From contig CANJBZ010000035.1 of the NCBI GenBank assembly GCA_947473475.1, positions 1 through 41,094 on the forward strand: a stretch of 41,094 bases of DNA, read 5' to 3'. Below the pieces are notes generated by a model. That model searched no databases. It was not told where the DNA came from and saw only the letters and a list, made by a program, of their open reading frames with translations. The stretch comes from Alphaproteobacteria bacterium (GTDB lineage: Bacteria > Pseudomonadota > Alphaproteobacteria > Micropepsales > Micropepsaceae). The position numbers were made by a program, and so were the translations under genes. Position 1 is the stretch's first letter. Every line of letters starts with the position of its first letter. Positions 1 through 7,541 of the stretch are shown piece by piece.

Positions 1-94
1 AGCCTTGCTCCCCACGGGCTCGAACCCTGGGGGGAATCGGTCTTCCGCCCGCCACCGCATCGGACAGCTTATCCGATGACGACGATTTCAAGTT

Positions 95-258
95 ACAAGG
101 GGGACCATGCGAAGCATGGTGGAGGGGGCGGCTGCAGCGCGGATTCCCTCCCGTTAAACTCAAAAGCTTAGTCTCTATGGATGATTGCGCGGTGGCCGCC
201 CCCCTCCACCGCTTCGCGGTCCCCCTCCCCCGCTGCGCTTCGCTCCGCAGGGGAGGAA
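95..258. repeat. Pair of inverted intergenic GC-rich repeat copies
   Basis: A block at about 98-134 (ending ggtggagggggcggc) faces a longer copy at about 193-258 in the opposite orientation. Together they form a large imperfect palindrome downstream of the CcmI-like gene. The same sequence family recurs at 14233-14289 and 26448-26511, so it is a dispersed genomic repeat rather than coding DNA. Positions 1-94 hold no gene that I can recognise. Confidence 0.7.
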
Positions 259-261
259 CAA

Positions 262-1155
262 CTAATTCAACCCGTTGTCCGACGCGGTCTTGGCCAACTG
301 CGCTTGCGCGTCGGCCTGACTGGCGAACACCGAGCGCGCCTTTGCCAATGCCGCCACCGCTTTGGGCTTGTCGCCCAGCACCGAATAGGCCCGGATCAGC
401 ATCATCCAGCCGTTCAGATCGTTGGGGCTGGTCTCCAGCCGCTGCGCCAATTGCGCGACCATGGCCATCGGATTGGGCGCCGCGCCGCCGGTTTGCGCCT
501 TCAGCGCCGCCACTTGATTGACCAGATCGCTCCGCCACGGCGTTTCGGGCGGCGCATCGGCAAGCACGCCTTCCCAAATCTGCAGGGCCGCCGCCTTGTC
601 GTTGCGCGTCGCAAGCGCCAGCCCGACGTAATAGCGTGCGACGAGATCGCGTGGATTTTCGCTGAGGGCTTCGCGGAAAACGGCTTCCGCTTCCTTGGTG
701 ACCTGACCGGCGGATTCAGTCATCGCTTCCCCGTAATTGGACAGCAAATCCGCAGGGGCATTGCCTTGAATGGCTTTGGCGGCCTGAACCGCGTGCGCAA
801 ACGCCTTTTCCGCCTGAGCCGTATTGCCGAGCGCCAGATAACCGCGGCCCAACAGGCTCCAGCCCTCGATATCGCCCGGCCGCTCCGGCATACGCCGCGC
901 CAGCGTGGCGATCAGCGCGCGATAGTCGGTGCGCGACGGCCCGGTCAGTTCGGTCAGCGCGATTTCGGGCGCGCCCACATAGGCATAAGCGCCGAGCCCG
1001 ATGGCCATTGTCGCCAACCCGGCGGCAACGGCGCCCCAGGCGCGGCGCGGGGCCGCCTCGGCTGCCGGCTCGCGCGTCCGCAGCATGGGCAGCACAACGA
1101 ACGCCGCCGCCGCGAGCGCTACCAGACTGAAAACGAGGATGAGAACGGCAATCAT
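262..1155 (-). CDS. ccmI: CcmI/CycH-like cytochrome c biogenesis TPR protein
   Basis: The product has about 297 residues. It carries two hydrophobic segments near the N-terminus (about residues 1-25 and 42-62), then a long periplasmic part with TPR-type helices (for example GWSLLGRGYLALGN and GWMMLIRAYSVLGD). This matches the C-terminal half of CcmI/CycH, which holds apocytochrome c for haem attachment in the system I pathway. The frame could also open at TTG 1164, but ATG 1155 keeps the membrane segment intact and is the better start. Family CcmI proteins are often longer, so this is a short version. No other ccm gene is visible; the operon may continue left of the window or the gene may stand alone. 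The function is inferred from the TPR pattern and topology. Confidence 0.7.
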   Translation of the reverse strand: MIAVLILVFSLVALAAAAFVVLPMLRTREPAAEAAPRRAWGAVAAGLATMAIGLGAYAYVGAPEIALTELTGPSRTDYRALIATLARRMPERPGDIEGWSLLGRGYLALGNTAQAEKAFAHAVQAAKAIQGNAPADLLSNYGEAMTESAGQVTKEAEAVFREALSENPRDLVARYYVGLALATRNDKAAALQIWEGVLADAPPETPWRSDLVNQVAALKAQTGGAAPNPMAMVAQLAQRLETSPNDLNGWMMLIRAYSVLGDKPKAVAALAKARSVFASQADAQAQLAKTASDNGLN

Positions 1156-1355
1156 GGGGCGCAACGCCTATCATGCTTCGGCCCCGCCTGTCACAGGTTC
1201 GCCATAGCTTCGTCGCGGGCCCGCATCACGCCTGCTTGACGGCTTGGCGGGGGGATATGGTTAGCAAGTGGTGTTCATCATCTCTGCAAATGTCGCTACC
1301 CGCCCTCGCCCTCCCCTGCCACTCTCTCGGACGAGACAGAGCGGGTGAGCGGACA

Positions 1356-1757
1356 ATGAAACGGCAATGGATCGCAGCGGCATTTGCGGGCGTGCTTGCC
1401 ATCAGCGGAAGCGCGGCGGCTTACGGGGCGACAACGCTTTCCGCCGCCCAGATCGATCCCGAGACGCTTGAAATCACCGGCCTGGGCGATGCCCACACCA
1501 CGCCAGACCGCATGAGGCGCGACGTGCTGCTGAAGGCGGCCGAGGAAACCGAGAAGCGCGGCTTCGACCTGTTCCTGATGGTCGACGCATCGGGCGCGGC
1601 CCCCGCCGGCAGCGCGGCGCGCCCGGAGGAAAAGGTGCTCCTGATGCTCTTTAGAGGCAGCAAGCCCACCGGCGGCCCAGCCAACCTGTACCGCGCCAGC
1701 GACGTGCTCGACCGCTTCGAAGTCCCCTGCCTGACACCCGCCACCGGCTGCGATTGA
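1356..1757 (+). CDS. Small secreted protein, possibly CC0125/CC1285-like
   Basis: This is a 133-residue protein with a clear type I signal peptide (MKRQWIAAAFAGVLAISGSA, cleaved near residue 25). The mature part contains an 'ITGLGDAHTTPDRMRRDVLLK' type segment followed by a Gly-Phe-Asp-Leu-Phe motif. It resembles the short alphaproteobacterial envelope proteins of the CC0125/CC1285 type, in which an Arg-rich helix precedes 'GFDWF'. It lacks the lipobox Cys of those lipoproteins. An open frame extends upstream to 1173, but the signal peptide shows that ATG 1356 is the start. It is divergent from the CcmI-like gene. The function is unknown and the family assignment is tentative. Confidence 0.6.
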   Translation: MKRQWIAAAFAGVLAISGSAAAYGATTLSAAQIDPETLEITGLGDAHTTPDRMRRDVLLKAAEETEKRGFDLFLMVDASGAAPAGSAARPEEKVLLMLFRGSKPTGGPANLYRASDVLDRFEVPCLTPATGCD

Positions 1758-1811
1758 TCTTCCGCGACGGGCGCATAGCTGAAGACTCTTTGAGCTGGGT
1801 TACCCAGCCCT

Positions 1812-1851
1812 CGTCATCCTGAGGTGCGAGCGCAGCGAGCCTCGAAGGACG
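1812..1851. repeat. Dispersed intergenic repeat (cgtcatcctgaggtgcgagc type)
   Basis: This 40-bp element reads cgtcatcctgaggtgcgagc and then returns through cgagcctcgaaggacg as an imperfect palindrome. Elements of this sequence are widespread between genes in alphaproteobacterial genomes (established, from memory). It lies between the secreted protein gene and tRNA-Leu. Confidence 0.6.
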
Positions 1852-1928
1852 CAGGCCCGCTTCCACCTCGTGGAAATCGTAGGCTTAAAACTCCGCGCTT
1901 CACCCGCTATACAGAATTACACACGCGA

Positions 1929-2016
1929 GCGGGCGTGGCGAAATGGTAGACGCAACGGACTTAAAATCCGTAGGGTCGAAAGACCTGTGCCGGTTCAAGT
2001 CCGGCCGCCCGCACCA
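1929..2016 (+). tRNA. tRNA-Leu (anticodon TAA)
   Basis: A complete cloverleaf is visible. The acceptor stem gcgggcg (1929-1935) pairs with cgcccgc (2006-2012), followed by discriminator A and an encoded CCA (2014-2016). The anticodon stem acgga/tccgt encloses the loop cttaaaa, with anticodon TAA at 1962-1964. A long variable arm (class II, as expected for Leu) is followed by T-arm gccgg-ttcaagt-ccggc. It reads UUA codons. The 3' end lies 44 bp before the SIR2-APAZ gene and no terminator is seen between them, which fits island insertion at a tRNA gene. Confidence 0.97.
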
Positions 2017-2060
2017 TGTTGCCTTCGCATTGACCAGCAGATTTTCTTTTTGAGAAATTC

Positions 2061-3806
2061 GTGGACAGCACGCTCGCGCTCGATCTTCCGACTTTCCTCC
2101 GCATGTTTCAGATGCGTAAGGGACAGATCATGTGGCTGCTTGGCGCGGGTGCTTCGCGAGCAGCCGGCATCAAGACCGCTGGCGACATGGTTTGGGAATT
2201 CAAGCACAAGCTGTATTGCTCAGAACGTAAACAGCCATTGACAGTAATTGCTGATCTGGGCGACCCGATCATTCGCAGCAAATTGCAGTCGCACTTCGAC
2301 GCGCAGAAGACACACCCGCCACTTAACGCGCCTGAGGAATACTCGCATTATTTCGAGCGCACCTACCCAAGTGCCATGGATAGACGCGCCTATATCGAGG
2401 CGCAAATCCAGCAGGGCAAGCCATCATTCGGGCATCATGCGCTCGCGCTTCTCCTTAAACACGGCTTCAGCCGGTTCATTTGGACAACGAACTTCGACCG
2501 CACCGTAGAGGACGCCGCATTCCATGCGCTCGGAGGCACCGGAAAGCTTGTCGTTGCCGACCTGGGGAAACCGCAAGTGCTAGCGCAGGCCATTAGCCAA
2601 CAGCGTTTCCCTATCTATGCAAAATTACATGGAGACTTCCAATCGGAGGACATCAAGAACACGTCCGCGGAACTGAGCAAGCAAGATCGCGAAATGCGCG
2701 CCGCCTTGACGGGTGCCTGCGCGACCAACGGTCTCGCCATAGTTGGTTACAGCGGCCGTGACGCTTCTGTCATGGATGCGCTCCGCGATGCGCTCAACGC
2801 AGAGCATCCATTTCCGTCCGGCTTGTTTTGGTTCAAGCGGTTTAACGAAGAACCATATTCCGCGATTCTGGCATTCATGGAGACGGCTCGCGCGAAGGGT
2901 GTTTCGGCTCACTTCATCGAAGTCGAAACATTCGATGAGCTCATGAGTGATATTGTTCGGTTCCTTCCGGAAACTGAACCAGAAGCAGCGAAGATCGCCG
3001 ATCCAACCAAGCCCCGCCTCAGTCATGTCGCCATTCGTGCTCCGGGCATTGGCTTCCCAGTCATCCGTACCAACGCAATACCCGTTCTGTCCTTTCCGGC
3101 GATGGTCCGATTGGTGAAGTGCCAAATCGGCGGGTGGGAGGAAATCGAGAAGGCAATCGCTACAGCCAAGACCGATATCGAAGCGCAGCGCACGAAGGCG
3201 GGCGTTATCTGCTTCGGTCGCGATACGGATATTCGCAAGACCTTTGAGCCATACAAAATCGAAGGAGCCGACACGGTAGCCATCTTTGATGGGCAGCTCA
3301 GAAGGCCAAGCGGAACGCGCAATCTTGTGCAGAACGCACTCATGCGCGCGATAGGCAAACGCCCGGGACTCATGTTGCAGGTTCATAAGGGCAAATACCA
3401 GCTAAGGACTGACGACACAGTTCCGGCTTCTACCTTCACGTTGGGTGATGGCAACGCGCTCGCTTCACTGAAAGGGAAGCTTGGCGGCGGCATCGAATGG
3501 ACCGAAACATGCCGGGTCCGCCTTGATTACCGTTTGGATAAACTATGGATCCTTTGTGAACCCCGAATCCAGCTCGTCATTCCTGACACCGCAACGCCCG
3601 AGGAGGAAGAAGCGGCGCGTGAGTTTCGACGGGAAAGGCGCGCCGCGCGTCGAAACAAAGACGTCAATGCGCTTCTCGATGGTTGGGTGAAACTTATCGC
3701 CGGCACCACGGACACCATCCGCATCAAGGCATTTAACATCGGTGACGGCATAGACGCTGAGTTTGAACTTTCTCGCGTTACTGGATTCAGCGGGAGGGCG
3801 GCATGA
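2061..3806 (+). CDS. SIR2-APAZ NADase subunit of a short-Argonaute (SPARSA) system
   Basis: The protein has 581 residues. The N-terminal SIR2-like domain shows the nucleotide-binding GAGAS (residues 28-32), TTNFD with Asn144 and Asp146 (142-146), KLHGD with His190 (188-192) and VGYSGRD near residue 230. From about residue 290 to the end is a domain without common motifs, whose position fits APAZ, the platform that pairs with short Argonautes. In known SPARSA systems this subunit degrades NAD+ after the Argonaute recognises guide-matched invader DNA, so infected cells stop growing or die. The GTG start at 2061 is forced by a stop at 2031-2033, and residues 8-17 (DLPTFLRMFQ) look like a conserved family start. 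It overlaps the Argonaute gene by 4 bp. GC content is lower than in neighbouring host genes. A weak TTGACC lies at 2030-2035, but the operon could also be read from the tRNA promoter. Confidence 0.88.
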   Translation: MDSTLALDLPTFLRMFQMRKGQIMWLLGAGASRAAGIKTAGDMVWEFKHKLYCSERKQPLTVIADLGDPIIRSKLQSHFDAQKTHPPLNAPEEYSHYFERTYPSAMDRRAYIEAQIQQGKPSFGHHALALLLKHGFSRFIWTTNFDRTVEDAAFHALGGTGKLVVADLGKPQVLAQAISQQRFPIYAKLHGDFQSEDIKNTSAELSKQDREMRAALTGACATNGLAIVGYSGRDASVMDALRDALNAEHPFPSGLFWFKRFNEEPYSAILAFMETARAKGVSAHFIEVETFDELMSDIVRFLPETEPEAAKIADPTKPRLSHVAIRAPGIGFPVIRTNAIPVLSFPAMVRLVKCQIGGWEEIEKAIATAKTDIEAQRTKAGVICFGRDTDIRKTFEPYKIEGADTVAIFDGQLRRPSGTRNLVQNALMRAIGKRPGLMLQVHKGKYQLRTDDTVPASTFTLGDGNALASLKGKLGGGIEWTETCRVRLDYRLDKLWILCEPRIQLVIPDTATPEEEEAAREFRRERRAARRNKDVNALLDGWVKLIAGTTDTIRIKAFNIGDGIDAEFELSRVTGFSGRAA

Positions 3807-5233
3807 GCTCAAAGTCTTTTGAGCTACCGGGGCACGTCATATTTGATGAGCCTATGCTCCGCTTCGGCGGTGACCCACTGGTTGCGCGCGATGTGCATCC
3901 GCTTCGTGGCCTTTTAAACTATGGGCCGTTTACAAAGGACAAGCTGGCCGCCGTCCCCGATCCAATCCGGGTCGCGACAATTTTTCCTGCGAGGCAGAGA
4001 GAGAAGCTAATTGGCCTTCTCCGCGAACTTTATGGCCGACACACGCCGCGTGAGCGCCGTGCCTTTCTTTTGGAGTACCCGGGTTTCACTAAGATTTTCG
4101 AAGTAAAAATCATTCCCGCCGGGGACGCGACGTCCTACGAAATGGGCTCGACTCTTACCGCTGACATGGCAGCGGCAGAACGCCCCCATGCGGTTTTGGC
4201 CGAGGCCATCACGCAAGGCATACGTGCATTACGCAATGTTCGGAACCAATTCGACGTGGTGCTTATTCTTCTCAGCGAAGAGTGGGAAGCCGCGTTCAAG
4301 GAGACCAAGGTCGAAGATTTCGATCTTCACGACTACATTAAGGCGACGGCCGCCGCCGATGGCATCCCGGTCCAGATCGTGAAGGAAAGCGGCGCCATGA
4401 GCTACTATTGCCGATGCAGTGTCATGTGGCGGCTATCGACTGCGCTATACACGAAGGCGGGCGGAATTCCTTGGGTGCTCGCCGATCTTAAGCCGGGTAC
4501 GGCTTACATCGGGATCGATTACGCACTTCGCCCTAATCCCCAGGGCGAAAGCCGTTTTGCTATCTGTTGCAGTCAGGTCTTCGACGCCGAAGGCTCTGGG
4601 CTAGAATTCATTGCTTACGAAGCCGATGGCGTTCGCCTATTCGGCAAAAACCCCTTCTTGCGGCGCGATCAAATGATGAAGGTCGTCGCGCGTAGCCTTG
4701 CCATCTATCAGCGCAAACATACCGGAACTTTACCGACGCGCGTGGTCATCCACAAAAACACGGAGTTTAAGCCGGAAGAAGTGGACGGTTGCTTTGACGC
4801 GCTTATGGGCGTCAAAGACATCGAACTTGTCCAAATCCAACAAGAGTGCGGCTGGCGTGGCATCCACATCAGCGGCAAACATCAGCCGCACGGCTATCCG
4901 GTTCTACGAGGATCATCGTTCCAGCTTGGGCCACAAGAAACTCTTCTCTGGACACAGGGCAATCTTCCCGATGTGACCCAAACTGGCCGAGGCGATTACT
5001 ACAAGGAAGGCAAAGGAATACCGGAGCCGCTTCTTCTTTCACGCTACGCTGGTTTCGGCCCAACCGACGACCTTTGCAAGGAAGTGCTAGCCCTCACCAA
5101 AATGGATTGGAATAATGACGGACCTTACGACCGCATTCCCGTCACTTTGAGCTATGCTAAAATTCTGGCAAGCGTGGTAAAACGCATGCCGAAAATGGAG
5201 CCACATTCCTACGCCTTTAGATTGTTCATGTGA
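3803..5233 (+). CDS. Short prokaryotic Argonaute (MID-PIWI only)
   Basis: The protein has 476 residues, the size of a short pAgo lacking N and PAZ domains. MID lies at about 130-225. PIWI begins at YIGIDYA (235-241), continues through VVIHKNTEF (314-322) and ends in the characteristic tail YDRIPVTLSYAKI...FRLFM. Catalytic Argonautes have HRDG where this protein has HKNT, so the third catalytic Asp is replaced. It should therefore sense targets with a guide but not cut. It would act as the guide-binding half of a heterodimer with the SIR2-APAZ protein, with target recognition switching on NADase activity. A good ribosome site (gggagg) precedes ATG 3803, and the ATGA overlap gives translational coupling. 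It is followed after 1 bp by the AbiJ-like gene. Pairing with a separate SIR2-APAZ gene fits the SPARSA class. Confidence 0.88.
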   Translation: MSSKSFELPGHVIFDEPMLRFGGDPLVARDVHPLRGLLNYGPFTKDKLAAVPDPIRVATIFPARQREKLIGLLRELYGRHTPRERRAFLLEYPGFTKIFEVKIIPAGDATSYEMGSTLTADMAAAERPHAVLAEAITQGIRALRNVRNQFDVVLILLSEEWEAAFKETKVEDFDLHDYIKATAAADGIPVQIVKESGAMSYYCRCSVMWRLSTALYTKAGGIPWVLADLKPGTAYIGIDYALRPNPQGESRFAICCSQVFDAEGSGLEFIAYEADGVRLFGKNPFLRRDQMMKVVARSLAIYQRKHTGTLPTRVVIHKNTEFKPEEVDGCFDALMGVKDIELVQIQQECGWRGIHISGKHQPHGYPVLRGSSFQLGPQETLLWTQGNLPDVTQTGRGDYYKEGKGIPEPLLLSRYAGFGPTDDLCKEVLALTKMDWNNDGPYDRIPVTLSYAKILASVVKRMPKMEPHSYAFRLFM

Positions 5234-5234
5234 C

Positions 5235-6020
5235 ATGTCGTCGTTCTCCGACAGGTACAATCATCAGCCAGCGGACGCGGAAATTACCGTTCGCGAGGAT
5301 GCACCGCGCGAAATGCGCTACGCAGTCCTACATCTCGCAACGGACAACGGCCTGAGTCCTTCCGTTTTGCGAGACATCGCTTGCGGCATCCTTTTTGTTA
5401 GTCCAGACCGAAACAACTGGTCTGAGTACCCCAACGTCTGGGACGAAGTGCAACGTATCGTCGACGAAGCCCCTTGGTACCGCGTTTACGATATTGCCGA
5501 AGCTATTTACCAGCGTGTTCGTTTTGATAAACAACGTAACTACGGCGATGCGCTGAACCGATATTTCAGACAGGCCGGAATTGGCTGGCAGATGACGCCG
5601 GAAGGTATCACGCATCGCGGTGATGAAACTTATGCTGCCGCCGTCCAGAATGCGGCGCAGACCCTCTCCGAGACAAACCGACAGAACGCGGCGAGTGAAA
5701 TCCGCGAGGCCATTCGTGACATTTCTCGCAGACCGCAGCCCGACACAACGGGCGCTATCCAGCATTCAGTCGCGGCGATGGAGTGTGTCGCCCGCGATGT
5801 GCTGGGGGAACGTAATGCCACACTTGGCGCGCTTGTCCCACGATTAGGCCTGCCGCGCCCACTCGACCAAGCGATCGAAAAGTTATGGGGATTTTCCAGC
5901 GACCGCGCTCGTCATATTCGCGAAGGTGAAGTCGTGACCGACGACCAAGCCGAACTTGTAGTCAGTGTTGCGTGCGCGGTTTGTGCCTTTCTGGCAAAGA
6001 AAGCGGGCCGCCCATCGTAA
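5235..6020 (+). CDS. AbiJ-NTD4-like protein with C-terminal HEPN-like region
   Basis: This 261-residue protein starts one base after the Argonaute stop with no ribosome site of its own, so it is probably translated by coupling. Residues 1 to about 115 (FSDRYNHQPADAEITVRED, later NNWSEYPNVWDEV and GIGWQM) look like the AbiJ N-terminal domain 4 family. Residues about 140-261 form a helical region with GAIQHSVAAMECVARDV and GFSSDRARHIREGE, resembling the C-terminal region of abortive-infection proteins. HEPN RNases usually carry an R-x4-6-H motif; here only DRARH (223-227) sits in that place, so RNase activity is uncertain. It is likely a third, accessory component of the defence operon, either a second effector or a regulator. 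The family calls are from memory of the sequence pattern; the role is inferred from operon position. Confidence 0.7.
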   Translation: MSSFSDRYNHQPADAEITVREDAPREMRYAVLHLATDNGLSPSVLRDIACGILFVSPDRNNWSEYPNVWDEVQRIVDEAPWYRVYDIAEAIYQRVRFDKQRNYGDALNRYFRQAGIGWQMTPEGITHRGDETYAAAVQNAAQTLSETNRQNAASEIREAIRDISRRPQPDTTGAIQHSVAAMECVARDVLGERNATLGALVPRLGLPRPLDQAIEKLWGFSSDRARHIREGEVVTDDQAELVVSVACAVCAFLAKKAGRPS

Positions 6021-6109
6021 GTCTATAAAGTTGTCGACTTCTCCTTTGAAGCGCGATGGCGCATCCATTTAAATACACACCCTTAACTCTGGCCGGACCA
6101 CTACTCACG

Positions 6110-6176
6110 CAATGCGTCCCAATAAGTGCCAGCATGTCCTGGCGCAGCGTGGTTCTTCCGCGGAAGCCGTGGGAAA
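6110..6176 (-). pseudogene. Remnant of an esterase 3' end
   Basis: On the minus strand this stretch encodes GFRGRTTLRQDMLALIG, nearly the same as the C-terminus of the intact esterase gene at 6616-7476 (GFRGRTTLRQDMLDFIAARQ). At the DNA level 6129-6155 matches 6640-6666 with a single difference before divergence grows. It is a broken or duplicated copy of the end of that gene, lying just beyond the defence operon. The rest of 6021-6384 holds no gene that I can support. Confidence 0.7.
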
Positions 6177-6384
6177 TGGGGTCAGGGTCGATAGCTAAGT
6201 GCCGGTTAAAAGAGCAGAGCATCGCACGGATCCACGCAACGACGGGCCATTCGCCCAGCTGGGGCGCTCGCGCGATTCACGGATGGCGGTGGTGTTACGG
6301 TTTCTCCATGGGCCGCACCTTCCAAGGCTTCCTTCATGTTCGGCGCGCATCATCTCGCGTGTTGCAATTTGAGAGGAGAACTTC

Positions 6385-6552
6385 ATGCAAATCGCAAGTA
6401 TGGGCTCAGCGCCCCCTGTCGCGGCATTGAGCAAGCCGCCGGAGAAGGCCGAAGGTCCTGGTCCGGATCATGACGGCGATGCCGATGACAAGGGTGCGGT
6501 GAAATCCGCCACCGCGCCGGGTGTCGGTTCTGCCGTGGATATCTCGGCTTAG
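6385..6552 (+). CDS. Small acidic protein with DHDGDADD motif
   Basis: This 55-residue product starts MQIASMGSAPPVAALSKPPE, then has a charged DHDGDADDKG stretch and ends VGSAVDISA. A strong ribosome site (gagaggaga at 6371-6379) stands 5-6 bases before ATG 6385. Short proteins with the same layout (Ser/Ala/Pro-rich start, DHDGDADD, hydrophobic valine-rich end) occur in alphaproteobacteria, to my recollection, with no known function. The Asp-rich run resembles a calcium-binding loop, but this is only suggestive. It is probably monocistronic, ending at the hairpin at 6561-6598. Confidence 0.6.
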   Translation: MQIASMGSAPPVAALSKPPEKAEGPGPDHDGDADDKGAVKSATAPGVGSAVDISA

Positions 6553-6560
6553 TCACGCAC

Positions 6561-6598
6561 GGCTATGACCGCCTGCTTAACCGCCGGCGGTCATGGCC
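6561..6598. terminator. Hairpin between convergent genes
   Basis: A 13-bp stem (ggctatgaccgcc with ggcggtcatggcc, one G-T pair) encloses a 12-nt loop. It lies between the stops of the 55-residue gene and the esterase. There is no T-run, so it is a possible bidirectional or factor-assisted terminator. Confidence 0.5.
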
Positions 6599-6615
6599 GT
6601 TCCATGCTGCTTCCG

Positions 6616-7476
6616 TCACTGCCGCGCCGCGATGAAATCCAGCATGTCCTGACGCAGCGTGGTTCGCCCCCGAAACCCTGGCGCCAGCGACAAGATGATC
6701 CCGACATGGCCCACACCGGGATAGGTCTTCACCTCCACGGGACTTCCGAACGACCTTAGTTTCTCCGCCAGCCTTGCCGTGTTTCCGGGTGATACCGTCT
6801 CATCAGCCGTGCCCGTCGCCAGAAGCATCGGGGGCCGCTTGCCGTCGATATGGTTGATCGGCTGCGTTTCACGCACGTTAGCGCCACCGAAAATGGTGAC
6901 CAGGTTCGGATCGCGTAAGGGGAGAAAATCATACGGCCCGGCAATGCCGATAACCCCGCGCACCCAAGCCGGGTCGGCGCCCGCCGCGCGCAAGTAAGAC
7001 CAATCCGCCGCCAGCATCATGGCGATATAGGCGCCCGCCGAATGCCCCGTCAGAAACAGCCGTGACGGATCGCCCCCATATTGCGCGACATGCGCATGCA
7101 GATAGGCAAAGGCTTGGGCCCCGTCCTCCACAAAGGCGGGATAGCGCACCTGCGGGTAAACCCGGTAATCGGCGACGGCGACAATGATGCCCTGGCTCGC
7201 GAACGCCTGTCCCAAAGCGAGATACAAATCCTTGCTGCCGTCCTGCCAGGAGCCGCCATAGAAGAACAGCATCGCCGGCGCGCCCGCCGCCGCCCCATCG
7301 GGCACGTACACATCCATCTTCTGGCGCGGGTCTGGCCCATACGCCACATCGCGCACAGCATGAAAGCCGCCGCGCGGCACCAGCAGATTGAGCGCGGCCA
7401 CCGGCGAACAGGCCGCCGCCACCGCCGCCAGACCGAGCGCTCCAAACGCCAGCAGGGCTGTCCACATTTTGGGCAT
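6616..7476 (-). CDS. Alpha/beta-hydrolase esterase (BD-FAE/carboxylesterase type)
   Basis: The product has 286 residues from ATG 7476. An N-terminal hydrophobic export segment ends at VAAACSPVA, so it may be a lipoprotein with a weak lipobox. The hydrolase core shows an oxyanion-hole FYGGSW, a nucleophile elbow GHSAG, an Asp in GTADETV and a His in GVGHVG, which together form a Ser-Asp-His triad. It probably cleaves small ester substrates in the envelope; the substrate is unknown. The open frame extends upstream to 7557, but the hydrophobic signal marks the start at 7476. The gene diverges from the FAD oxidoreductase gene, and a piece of its 3' end is repeated at 6110-6176. Confidence 0.85.
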   Translation of the reverse strand: MPKMWTALLAFGALGLAAVAAACSPVAALNLLVPRGGFHAVRDVAYGPDPRQKMDVYVPDGAAAGAPAMLFFYGGSWQDGSKDLYLALGQAFASQGIIVAVADYRVYPQVRYPAFVEDGAQAFAYLHAHVAQYGGDPSRLFLTGHSAGAYIAMMLAADWSYLRAAGADPAWVRGVIGIAGPYDFLPLRDPNLVTIFGGANVRETQPINHIDGKRPPMLLATGTADETVSPGNTARLAEKLRSFGSPVEVKTYPGVGHVGIILSLAPGFRGRTTLRQDMLDFIAARQ

Positions 7477-7507
7477 GCTGATAATCACCAGGATCGAGGA
7501 CTTACAA

Positions 7508-7535
7508 TGATCCAAACGCACAACTTGGCCGTATA
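7508..7535 (+). promoter_or_regulatory. ECF sigma-E (RpoE/ChrR-type) promoter of the lipid-modification operon
   Basis: TGATCC (7508-7513), 16 bp, then CGTATA (7530-7535). This fits the recalled group IV ECF sigma-E consensus TGATCC-N18-TAnnT, with TATAT at 7532-7536. Two related sites stand before the cfa and DUF1295 genes of the same cluster. Transcription would begin within a few bases of ATG 7542, giving a nearly leaderless mRNA. Confidence 0.7.
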
Positions 7536-7541
7536 TGAGGC

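Noticed and set aside
1-45. T-arm-like sequence on the minus strand (gggttcgagccc), possible tRNA or tmRNA end
   Set aside because: The putative T stem has a mismatch, no matching acceptor half or CCA is seen, and no cloverleaf can be drawn.
6200-6215. gtgccggttaaaag, partly like the tRNA-Leu T-arm start, as a right attachment site
   Set aside because: Only nine contiguous bases match and the match does not extend into the tRNA 3' end, so it is not above chance.
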